Shown here: in pieces, positions 1-5,548 of the stretch
How the letters are laid out: every line of letters begins with the position of its first letter
Numbering within the stretch: position 1 is the first letter of the stretch
Source: Desulfobulbaceae bacterium
GTDB lineage: Bacteria; Desulfobacterota; Desulfobulbia; Desulfobulbales; Desulfocapsaceae
Direction of reading: 5' to 3'
NCBI GenBank assembly: GCA_030632405.1
Contig: DAOVUU010000126.1
Span: 1-6,987, forward strand
DNA length: 6,987 nucleotides
The notes under the pieces: model-generated
Database searches by the model: none
What the model was told of the DNA's origin: nothing
Seen by the model: only the letters and a program-made list of their open reading frames with translations
Program-made: the position numbers and the translations under genes

Positions 1-737
1 TAGTGCACCTCGTCGCTGTCAACATATGCGTATGCACTGTGCTTGTGTATTGACTCAAAGCTCTCTACACCGACTGAAAACCAGCTGATATCTGGATTTT
101 CCAGGGCAGATACGGCAACTTTTCGAACAACATCCTCTACAAACATGGGATTGTTGAAGGCCTTTTCAGTCACATATTTTTCGTCGGGACGTTTGAGAAG
201 GGCATACAGTTCACATGACGCGGATTTCTCAACCAGGGAGATAAGGTCTTCCACCCAGGTGAAGTTGTTAAATGTTATGCTGAGCGTCACCTCGGCACGC
301 TGATTGTGGGCTCCGCCAGAACTGATCTCTTTTGAGCATGGACAGAGTGTTGTCACAGGTACGCGAACGGTGAGGATAAATCCATCGTCATCGCCAATAC
401 CACCTGAAAAAGTGCATCCATATTCCATGAGACTATGGGTATTACTGACTGGCGCTTTTTTGTTTATGAAATAGGGAAAAGACATTTCAAGTCGAACACT
501 CTTTGCACACAGTTTTTCTTTAACTCTGGCTAAGATGTTAGAAAAACTTTCGACGGAAATCTCTCCGAGAGATTGGTTGAGAATCGATGTGAATGTTTCT
601 ACACAGTTATTTTTGTGACCATCCTCCAGTTCCGCCTGCATGGAGATCGTTGCAATGGTGTTTTGAAGTTCTCCACTTTTTTCTTTTACCCGTACGGGTG
701 TTTTAATTCCTTTGAGACCTATAGTCTGAATGTGCAT
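1..737 (-). CDS. folE2: GTP cyclohydrolase FolE2 (type IB), 3' end outside window
   Basis: Translating the minus strand from the ATG at 737 gives 245 residues with no stop before the window edge. FolE2 converts GTP to 7,8-dihydroneopterin triphosphate, the first step of folate and, in some bacteria, queuosine synthesis, in the cytosol. Visible family motifs are LCPCSKEIS (about residues 131-139, the metal-site cysteine region), GAHNQR (142-147), FNNPMFVEDVVR (194-205) and ESFESIHKHSAYAYV (225-239). The usual family length is about 260, so roughly 10-20 C-terminal residues are missing. The next upstream sequence has only a weak ribosome site (GAG about 8-10 nt before ATG). The gene is divergent from hslR. 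FolE2 is known to work with metals other than zinc, unlike FolE. No frameshift or missing motif was seen. Family assignment is firm; physiological role (folate versus queuosine) is open. Confidence 0.95.
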   Translation of the reverse strand, partial: MHIQTIGLKGIKTPVRVKEKSGELQNTIATISMQAELEDGHKNNCVETFTSILNQSLGEISVESFSNILARVKEKLCAKSVRLEMSFPYFINKKAPVSNTHSLMEYGCTFSGGIGDDDGFILTVRVPVTTLCPCSKEISSGGAHNQRAEVTLSITFNNFTWVEDLISLVEKSASCELYALLKRPDEKYVTEKAFNNPMFVEDVVRKVAVSALENPDISWFSVGVESFESIHKHSAYAYVDSDEVH

Positions 738-777
738 GAGTTTACTCAATAAAAAATATGTTAAATACGCAGCGACC

Positions 778-797
778 GGTTAGAAAATTGCCTAACC
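778..797 (-). promoter_or_regulatory. Hairpin / inverted repeat in folE2 leader
   Basis: On the minus strand GGTTAG and CTAACC are perfectly complementary around an 8-nt spacer. The element lies between the predicted folE2 transcription start (near 803) and the start codon at 737, so it would fold in the 5' leader or serve as a dyad operator just downstream of the promoter. No U-tract follows directly, so it is not a standard terminator. Function is unknown. Confidence 0.4.
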
Positions 798-809
798 TTC
801 CCCGCGCAT

Positions 810-838
810 AAAATAAACCGGGCTTTTAACGATGCCAA
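810..838 (-). promoter_or_regulatory. Candidate sigma70 promoter for folE2
   Basis: Read on the minus strand, TTGGCA (838-833) and TATTTT (815-810) are separated by exactly 17 nt. This is close to the TTGACA / TATAAT consensus with ideal spacing. Transcription would begin near 803 and leave a leader of about 65 nt before folE2. Assigned by eye from consensus only. Confidence 0.5.
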
Positions 839-938
839 CATGATTAACAATAACTCCATTTGTCCGGGTTCGACAATATACTTTTTACCGAATGGAAGTT
901 TTTTACTTAGCCATCGGGAATTTTGAGTTTTTACGAGA

Positions 939-967
939 TTGTCAAAAAGGAGTTTGTTTTTTTATGC
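939..967 (+). promoter_or_regulatory. Candidate promoter for the hslR-purH-purN-U32 operon
   Basis: TTGTCA (939-944) is followed after 17 nt by TTATGC (962-967), or after 18 nt by TATGCG. The -35 is good and the -10 is poor. It is the best pair I found upstream of hslR, about 70 nt before the start codon, but AT-rich sequence gives many chance matches. Confidence 0.3.
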
Positions 968-1045
968 GTTTCTAAAAAAATATGTGTATTCTGAGAGTTC
1001 CGGAGTGACAAAATAGTTCTCATTACTTTGTTCTGCAGGTAAAAA

Positions 1046-1438
1046 ATGGACAGGACTCAAGAAAAAATAAGAATAGACAAATGGCTTTGGGCGGCTAGAT
1101 TTTTTAAAACTCGATCCCTGGCGGCAAAAGCAGTAAATGGCGGTAAAGTTCGCCTGAATGGCTGTCGTGTCAAGGCGGCCAGGGGAGTAACTGTTGGTGA
1201 TCAGTTGGTTATAGTTCGTGGTAATGTTGAATTCAATATTAAAGCCATGGCCCTGAATTCATACAGAAGACCGGCAAATGAAGCCCAGTTACTCTATGAA
1301 GAAGACGAAGAGAGTATTCGGGCCAGAGAGGAACAGAGACAGTTGCGACGATTGTTTAATGCAAGTCATTCAACTCCGGCTACAAAGCCGAATAAGCGTG
1401 ATCGTCGTAAAATAAAAGAGTTTGTTAGAAAGGATTGA
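1046..1438 (+). CDS. hslR: Hsp15-like S4-domain RNA-binding protein
   Basis: The 130-residue product matches the Hsp15/HslR family in length (E. coli Hsp15 has 133). An S4 RNA-binding domain covers about residues 8-60, with the hallmark [19 protein letters not shown] start and GKVRLNG turn. The strongly basic C-terminal tail ([13 protein letters not shown]) is also typical. In E. coli, Hsp15 binds the free 50S subunit carrying a stalled nascent chain and helps recycle it; transfer of that role here is by homology. The ATG at 1046 has an AGGT ribosome site at 1038-1041 or thereabouts and places the S4 domain at the expected distance from the N-terminus. It is the first gene of the cluster, 11 nt before the likely purH start. 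Related S4 proteins of unknown role exist, so exact function is less sure than the family. Confidence 0.88.
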   Translation: MDRTQEKIRIDKWLWAARFFKTRSLAAKAVNGGKVRLNGCRVKAARGVTVGDQLVIVRGNVEFNIKAMALNSYRRPANEAQLLYEEDEESIRAREEQRQLRRLFNASHSTPATKPNKRDRRKIKEFVRKD

Positions 1439-1449
1439 ATGGGGGTGTG

Positions 1450-2073
1450 ATGAAAAAAATAACAAGAGCATTAATAAGCCTGACTGATAAATCAGGCATT
1501 GAAGGATTTGCTGCTGAATTGACTCAACTTGACATTCAGCTGCTCTCAACAGGCGGGACTGCCAGGAAATTGAGAGATGCCGGTTTGGCTGTGATGGATG
1601 TTTCTGAATTCACAGGGTTCCCAGAAATGCTTGACGGTCGGGTGAAAACCCTGCACCCGAAGGTACATGGGGGGATACTTAATCAGAGAGAGAATAAACA
1701 ACATCAGGATCAGTGCGCTGAATATGGTTTAGAAAATATAGATTTAGTAGCTGTTAATCTGTATGAATTTGAAAAAACTATTGCCGACCCCGATTGCGCT
1801 CTTGCCGGAGCCATTGAAAATATAGATATTGGCGGTCCCACCATGCTGCGCGCCGCCGCTAAAAACTTTAACGACGTAACAGTGATAGTTGACCCTGCAG
1901 ACTATCCTCAGGTGATAAAGGAGATTAAGGAAACGGGAAATACTGTTTTGAAAACCAGATTTAGACTGGCAGTGAAAGTATTTGCCCTTACTTCAAGGTA
2001 CGATACGGCCATTTCAAAATGGCTGGATAAAGTGGACATTGACCATAACAGTTTCTTCGCTGGAGAAGAATGA
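1450..2073 (+). CDS. purH: Stand-alone IMP cyclohydrolase (PurH N-terminal domain only)
   Basis: This enzyme closes the purine ring, converting FAICAR to IMP. The 207 residues correspond to the N-terminal half of bifunctional PurH (usually about 510-530 residues); the AICAR transformylase half is absent. Motifs seen are SLTDKSG (10-16), STGGTARKL (33-41), [15 protein letters not shown] (63-77), NLYEFEKT (103-110) and [17 protein letters not shown] (123-139). Lys66, Tyr105, Asp126 and Lys138 line up with the IMP cyclohydrolase catalytic residues of avian ATIC (Lys66, Tyr104, Asp125, Lys137). The start ATG at 1450 is preferred: GGGGGTG (1441-1447) is a plausible ribosome site and the protein then begins [10 protein letters not shown] as family members do. 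A TTG at 1435 in frame is less likely. The stop overlaps the purN start, so the short form is organised rather than a decayed gene. The residue after NLY is Glu where Pro is usual. Confidence 0.93.
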   Translation: MKKITRALISLTDKSGIEGFAAELTQLDIQLLSTGGTARKLRDAGLAVMDVSEFTGFPEMLDGRVKTLHPKVHGGILNQRENKQHQDQCAEYGLENIDLVAVNLYEFEKTIADPDCALAGAIENIDIGGPTMLRAAAKNFNDVTVIVDPADYPQVIKEIKETGNTVLKTRFRLAVKVFALTSRYDTAISKWLDKVDIDHNSFFAGEE

Positions 2074-2654
2074 TGCTTAAGATGGCTGTTTTACTTTCAG
2101 GAAGCGGTAGAACTCTGGATAATTTTCATTCCCGGATTAAAGATGGTTCTCTGGCCGGGGAGATCCAGGTGGTTATTTCTAATGTTGAAAACGTGCTGGG
2201 ACTCAGTAAGGCTGAAAATTACGGTTATCCTTCCTACTGCTGTGTCGATAATGACCAGATAAACGAGACGCTTGAAAGATTTGATATCGATATTATATGT
2301 TTGGCCGGCTATCTCAAACTTTACACTCCGCCTGTCGGGCTTAAGAGATCGGTGATAAATATTCATCCTTCATTGATTCCATCTTTTTGTGGAGATGGAT
2401 TTTATGGAAACGTTGTCCACAGGGCTGTGAAATCAAGAGGGTGCACCGTAAGCGGGTGTACTGTGCATTTTGCCGATGACAAATATGACGAAGGGCCGAT
2501 TATCCTGCAGAAATGTGTTGAAATTGGCTACGATGACGATATAGCTACCATAGCGTCCACAGTCTTTGCTGTTGAATGTGAGGCCTTTCCTGAGGCAATT
2601 AACAGAGTTGATGAAAAGGGTGTGGGTTTTTTCTGGGAAAGGGTATCAGGGTGA
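2070..2654 (+). CDS. purN: PurN-type phosphoribosylglycinamide formyltransferase
   Basis: The 194-residue product belongs to the formyltransferase fold that moves a formyl group from 10-formyltetrahydrofolate to GAR in purine synthesis. The phosphate-binding loop is GSGRTLDN (11-18). The catalytic trio is present: Asn97 and His99 in NIHPSLIP and Asp140 in KYDEGPII, matching E. coli Asn106, His108 and Asp144. SGCTVHF (128-134) is the usual strand before the last of these. GSGRTL instead of GSG(T/S)NL and the FYGNVVH stretch (111-117) mark a subfamily that I recall from Desulfobacterota and Planctomycetes-like sequences (inference). Two adjacent ATGs (2070, 2073) are possible; GGAGAA at 2062-2067 is better spaced for 2073. 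Either way the start overlaps the purH stop, indicating translational coupling. Acting on AICAR instead of GAR cannot be excluded from sequence, but GAR is the family expectation. Confidence 0.9.
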   Translation: MMLKMAVLLSGSGRTLDNFHSRIKDGSLAGEIQVVISNVENVLGLSKAENYGYPSYCCVDNDQINETLERFDIDIICLAGYLKLYTPPVGLKRSVINIHPSLIPSFCGDGFYGNVVHRAVKSRGCTVSGCTVHFADDKYDEGPIILQKCVEIGYDDDIATIASTVFAVECEAFPEAINRVDEKGVGFFWERVSG

Positions 2655-2658
2655 GTGG

Positions 2659-4914
2659 ATGCATGAATTTGAATTAGTAGCACCGGCCGGGAACATAGAG
2701 AATTTTTTTGCTGCAATGGAAGCTGGTGCCGACGCAGTTTATGTCGGAGCCCCCGGTTTTAATGCACGGAATCTGGCAAGGGATCTGCAACTCGAAGAAA
2801 TTGGCGCGATGATTGAATATTGTCGTGCTGAAAAAAAGAAAATCTATATTGCTGCCAACAGTCTTGTCCTTGAAAAAGAACTTTCACATGTAATAAAAAA
2901 CCTCTCAATTTTAGAAAAACTTGAGCCGGATGGACTTATTGTTCAGGATTTGGGAATTATAAATCTTGTTCGCCAGCATTTCCCAAATCTGGAACTTCAC
3001 GCATCGACCCTGATGACTGCTCACAATTCTGATACCGTAAAGTTTTTAGCAGACCTTGGGTGCGAACTTGTAGTTCTCGCACGGGAATTGACTTTAAAGG
3101 AAATTGCAGCGATCAGCAGTCGGTGTGGTGATACAAAACTTGAGGTTTTTGTACATGGCGCCATGTGCTTTTCTTATTCCGGTCTGTGTCTGTTTTCCTC
3201 TTATCTTGGCGGTAAAAGTGGTCTCAGGGGCAGGTGTGTGCAGCCGTGTCGAAGGGCGTATTCCCCTGTTGCCAAATCAAAAAAAAGCGATGGAAAAACA
3301 AAAAGAGGTGGCGGGAAGAGCCAGGGCGGCGGATATATTTTTTCCATGAATGATCTGTGTGGATTTGAGGCCCTTCCCGGTCTGCGTGATGCAGGCGTCT
3401 CTTCTCTGAAAATAGAGGGAAGGCTGCGCTCTGCCCACTATGTAAAACATATCGTAAGTGCTTACAGGACGGTTCTGGATTGTTCACCCGAGAATCGGGT
3501 GGAAGCTGTGGTGCAGGCCAGGCTTTTGGCAGATGAGGCAATGAGTCGTAAGGTCAGCTCCGGTTATTTTTTCTCTCCCCAGCCGGCTGAGGCTATTACT
3601 CCTTATCATTCCGGCAATACAGGGACTCATCTGGGCAGGTTTTCAGTTATAAAAATGGTCGGAAATGAGCATGTCTGTCGATTCATACTTAAGGCTGGTC
3701 TGGCAAATGGTGACCGGATCCGTCTGCATTCTGAACCGTCTGGGGAACGGGTGGCATTTAGACTTAAAAAACTCTTTGTTTTAGGAGAAGAGAAGGATAA
3801 GGCCCGTGCCGGGGAAAGAGTAACCATTGCACTTCCCCCTCAGCAGAAACCTGTTTCCATTAAAGGGCACGTTGAAGTCTACAAGGTCGATAGTGGAATT
3901 GCAGCCAAAACTGCTCCTAAATCATCATTGACGATCAATCTCTCAAGACAAAAGGTTGAAAATTTCCAGAAAAAATTGAGAGGAAAGGTTGAATCTATCT
4001 GCCTGAAGGTGTGCAGAGAAATCGCTGCTGAAAAAGCCCCCGAGCCGGAGCCAAGGAAAGTTAAAAAACAGCAGTACTTCAGGAAGCATGTTTCCAATGA
4101 AATTCCCATCGAATGGTGGCTGAAAACCGATTCAATAAAATCAGTGCAGGGACAACTTCCCTTTTCTCCACAACGTTTTCTGCTTTCGTTTGAGAAGCAG
4201 CTTGTCAGTCAGGCAGGGCAGATTAAGAATTATCTGGGACGAGATGCGAGAAAAGTTGTCTGGGCTCTTCCACCTCTTATCATGGAGAACGATCTGGTAC
4301 GCAGCCGAAAACAGATTCAACAGCTTATTCGTTCGGGTTATAGAGATTTTCAACTGGGTCATGTCAGCCAGGTAGGCTTCTTTCGCAACGAAAAGGTTCG
4401 GTTGTTTGCAGATTATACCATCAATATACTGAACAGCAGGGCATTTGATCTGGTAGAGGAAACAGGTTTTAACGGTGCGCAGCTTGGAATTGAAATGGAT
4501 AAGGAATCTCTTAATGATACTCTTTCCGGATACAGAGAGATGGTGAGAAACGTGAGGGAGGGAGAGTATAATAAAAAATTTGCAATCGGCCTTACTGTGT
4601 ATGGTGCACCAGCGTTATACACGTCCAGGCTGTCATCATCCCATTTACAATTTGACAAACCGGTGCTGAGCCCAAAACAGGAACCATTTGTTATAAGAAA
4701 AAAAGGGGGATTCAGTCAGACATTTCCACAAAAACCTTTTTCTCTTCTTCCCTGGCTGTACGAGTTAAAGGGGATGGGCGTTGACTATGTTGTGGTTGAT
4801 ATCACCTCGGGAACAACAGGAAAAAGAGAGCTCCTGGAATTAAAAGAGCGCCTTGTCAATAGCGGTAGATACGGTAAACTGTCTACTTTTAATTATCTAG
4901 GGAAACTTGGTTAG
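2659..4914 (+). CDS. Peptidase U32 family protein, likely RNA-hydroxylase type (RlhA-like)
   Basis: The 751-residue protein begins MHEFELVAPAGN, the standard U32 N-terminus (ELLAPAG), which fixes the start at ATG 2659, with AGGGTGAG (2648-2655) as ribosome site. The U32 barrel spans about residues 1-310. The family signature E-x-F-x2-G-A-M-C-x4-S/G-x-C-x-F-S is at 162-180. Cys170, Cys177, Cys193 and Cys234 match the spacing of the four [4Fe-4S] ligands of UbiU; Cys197 (QPC) is also conserved in the family. SLKIEGR (249-255) closes the core. A beta-rich segment follows (about 312-420), then a C-terminal barrel-like half (about 540-751) with DYTINILNSRAF near 585. Despite the name, characterised members are hydroxylases: RlhA (23S rRNA), TrhP (tRNA) and UbiU/V (ubiquinone). 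The length and three-part layout most resemble RlhA (about 650) or longer relatives. Residues 203-225 are Lys/Gly-rich and of low complexity. Substrate is not determined by sequence. Confidence 0.87.
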   Translation: MHEFELVAPAGNIENFFAAMEAGADAVYVGAPGFNARNLARDLQLEEIGAMIEYCRAEKKKIYIAANSLVLEKELSHVIKNLSILEKLEPDGLIVQDLGIINLVRQHFPNLELHASTLMTAHNSDTVKFLADLGCELVVLARELTLKEIAAISSRCGDTKLEVFVHGAMCFSYSGLCLFSSYLGGKSGLRGRCVQPCRRAYSPVAKSKKSDGKTKRGGGKSQGGGYIFSMNDLCGFEALPGLRDAGVSSLKIEGRLRSAHYVKHIVSAYRTVLDCSPENRVEAVVQARLLADEAMSRKVSSGYFFSPQPAEAITPYHSGNTGTHLGRFSVIKMVGNEHVCRFILKAGLANGDRIRLHSEPSGERVAFRLKKLFVLGEEKDKARAGERVTIALPPQQKPVSIKGHVEVYKVDSGIAAKTAPKSSLTINLSRQKVENFQKKLRGKVESICLKVCREIAAEKAPEPEPRKVKKQQYFRKHVSNEIPIEWWLKTDSIKSVQGQLPFSPQRFLLSFEKQLVSQAGQIKNYLGRDARKVVWALPPLIMENDLVRSRKQIQQLIRSGYRDFQLGHVSQVGFFRNEKVRLFADYTINILNSRAFDLVEETGFNGAQLGIEMDKESLNDTLSGYREMVRNVREGEYNKKFAIGLTVYGAPALYTSRLSSSHLQFDKPVLSPKQEPFVIRKKGGFSQTFPQKPFSLLPWLYELKGMGVDYVVVDITSGTTGKRELLELKERLVNSGRYGKLSTFNYLGKLG

Positions 4915-4930
4915 TTATTGTTGATATGTG

Positions 4931-4959
4931 TTGACTTTACAACCTTCTTGCTTTATAAG
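4931..4959 (+). promoter_or_regulatory. Promoter P1 upstream of rpsT
   Basis: TTGACT (4931-4936) and TATAAG (4954-4959) are separated by exactly 17 nt, each one base from the sigma70 consensus. It starts only 17 nt after the U32 gene stop. It would give an rpsT leader of about 110 nt. No terminator was seen between the U32 gene and this site, so upstream read-through may add to rpsT transcription. Confidence 0.65.
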
Positions 4960-5002
4960 TTGCTTCCTTATCAAATGACTTTTTGCTACCGGCTGTTTTT
5001 AG

Positions 5003-5032
5003 TTTCAGGCAGACGGTGGAGTTGACTATAAT
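5003..5032 (+). promoter_or_regulatory. Promoter P2 upstream of rpsT
   Basis: A perfect TATAAT lies at 5027-5032. The -35 is weak: TTTCAG (5003-5008) at 18 nt, or TTCAGG at 17 nt. Transcription would begin near 5039, about 40 nt before the GTG start. Together with P1 this resembles the tandem promoters of E. coli rpsT. Confidence 0.5.
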
Positions 5033-5078
5033 CGGTGCGCCGGTCGGACTTAGAGAAAAATAAAGAAGGAGTATACTT

Positions 5079-5348
5079 GTGGCAAATCATAAATCTGCTG
5101 AGAAAAGAAACCGTCAGGCTCAGGTTCGCCGTCTGCGAAATAAAAGTAATAGAACCAGAATGAAAACAGCAATTAAAAAAGTAGACGAGGCTGTCGTCGC
5201 CGGTTCAGCCGATGAAGCTCAAGAGGCCCTTAAACAGGCAATCCCCGTGATTGCCAGGATCGCTTCAAAGGGAACCCTTCACAAGAAGAAAGCTTCGAGG
5301 AAGATTTCCCGCCTTACCAAGCGTGTAAATGGTATGACTGCAGTTTAA
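5079..5348 (+). CDS. rpsT: 30S ribosomal protein S20
   Basis: The 89-residue, Lys/Arg-rich product is a textbook bS20 (E. coli 87 residues). It begins MANHKSAEKRNRQA, continues with the helical core RRLRNKSNRTRMKTAIKKV and ends in the KGTLHKKKASRKISRLTKRVN helix. bS20 binds 16S rRNA and is a primary assembly protein of the small subunit. Translation starts at GTG 5079 with a perfect AAGGAG at 5066-5071, 7 nt away; there is no in-frame ATG nearby. E. coli rpsT also uses a non-AUG start (UUG), which contributes to its autoregulation. It has its own promoters upstream and a strong terminator downstream, so it is probably a monocistronic unit. Confidence 0.98.
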   Translation: MANHKSAEKRNRQAQVRRLRNKSNRTRMKTAIKKVDEAVVAGSADEAQEALKQAIPVIARIASKGTLHKKKASRKISRLTKRVNGMTAV

Positions 5349-5355
5349 TTGCAGT
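5337..5355 (+). repeat. Hairpin across the rpsT stop codon
   Basis: ACTGCA (5337-5342) pairs perfectly with TGCAGT (5350-5355), leaving a 7-nt loop that contains the TAA stop codon. TTTT follows at 5356-5359, so it looks like a weak intrinsic terminator, although the stem is only 6 bp and half AT. It may protect the mRNA 3' end or be chance. Confidence 0.35.
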
Positions 5356-5362
5356 TTTTAGT

Positions 5363-5374
5363 CGCCTGCGGGCG
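5363..5374 (+). repeat. Mini-hairpin with UNCG tetraloop after rpsT
   Basis: CGCC (5363-5366) and GGCG (5371-5374) form a four-base all-GC stem closing a UGCG loop. C(UNCG)G tetraloops are known to be exceptionally stable and are common in bacterial 3' untranslated regions. No U-tract follows, so it is not a terminator by itself. Confidence 0.45.
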
Positions 5375-5388
5375 TGCATAAGAGTTTT

Positions 5389-5426
5389 AAAAAGCCATGA
5401 GATCTTCTGATTTCATGGCTTTTTTT
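5389..5426 (+). terminator. Intrinsic terminator of rpsT
   Basis: AAAAAGCCATGA (5389-5400) pairs perfectly with TCATGGCTTTTT (5413-5424). The stem can extend inward through G5401-T5412 and A5402-T5411, leaving an 8-nt loop. T continues through 5426. The A-tract on the 5' side makes it symmetrical, so it could also stop transcription on the other strand. It lies 40 nt after the rpsT stop and separates rpsT from trpE. Confidence 0.92.
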
Positions 5427-5488
5427 ATGAGTTTTTATGGCAGGACTGGACAAGCCCGGCTATCAGCTGGTATGTTGATTTTCTTAGA

Positions 5489-5514
5489 AATCCTGCTTTG
5501 AAGGGCGGGTTTTT
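5489..5514 (+). promoter_or_regulatory. Possible attenuator-like hairpin upstream of trpE
   Basis: AATCC-T-GCTT (5489-5498) can pair with GGGCGGGTT (5503-5511) with one bulged T, two or three G-T pairs and a TGAA loop. TTTT follows the stem (5510-5514 is all T). This resembles a moderate intrinsic terminator in front of a tryptophan gene. I could not find a leader peptide with Trp codons and a start codon, so regulation by attenuation is only a possibility. Confidence 0.25.
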
Positions 5515-5548
5515 ATCGCGAAACTAATACCACCATATAAAAATCGTT

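Larger units (their letters stand above)
738..1045. other. Divergent intergenic region between folE2 and hslR
   Basis: This 308-base AT-rich stretch holds no convincing gene. It should contain promoters for both flanking genes. Seen in it are a good sigma70-like promoter for folE2 on the minus strand (810-838), a perfect 6-bp inverted repeat in the folE2 leader (778-797), a second short inverted repeat TTGTC-7-GACAA (860-876), and a weaker promoter candidate toward hslR (939-967). A strong ribosome-site look-alike, AAAAAGGAG (944-952), precedes only a three-codon reading frame. No tRNA, known riboswitch or terminator could be recognised. Confidence 0.6.

Noticed and set aside
43..303. Plus-strand 86-codon open frame
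   Set aside because: It lies opposite folE2, whose minus-strand translation carries unmistakable family motifs; the plus-strand product resembles nothing known to me.
738..810. THF or preQ1 riboswitch in the folE2 leader
   Set aside because: The conserved core sequences of these classes that I know are absent; only a simple 6-bp hairpin is present.
860..885. GGTTCGA resembling a tRNA T-loop
   Set aside because: The flanks do not form a T-stem and no acceptor, D or anticodon arm can be built around it.
1450..2073. purH as a truncated pseudogene
   Set aside because: The domain is complete, catalytic residues are kept, and the stop overlaps the purN start as in an organised operon.
3104..3349. 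81-codon frame inside the U32 gene, possibly reached by frameshift at the A8 tract
   Set aside because: The main frame continues uninterrupted through conserved family motifs after the A-run; the alternative frame has no recognisable features.
5427..5501. 24-codon open frame from ATG 5427 as a trp leader peptide
   Set aside because: It starts right after the terminator U-tract without a ribosome site and contains no Trp codons.
5501..5520. T-box-like stretch AGGGCGGG...TCGCG before trpE
   Set aside because: It lacks the TGGNACCGCG core and the stem I and specifier architecture; the likeness is superficial.
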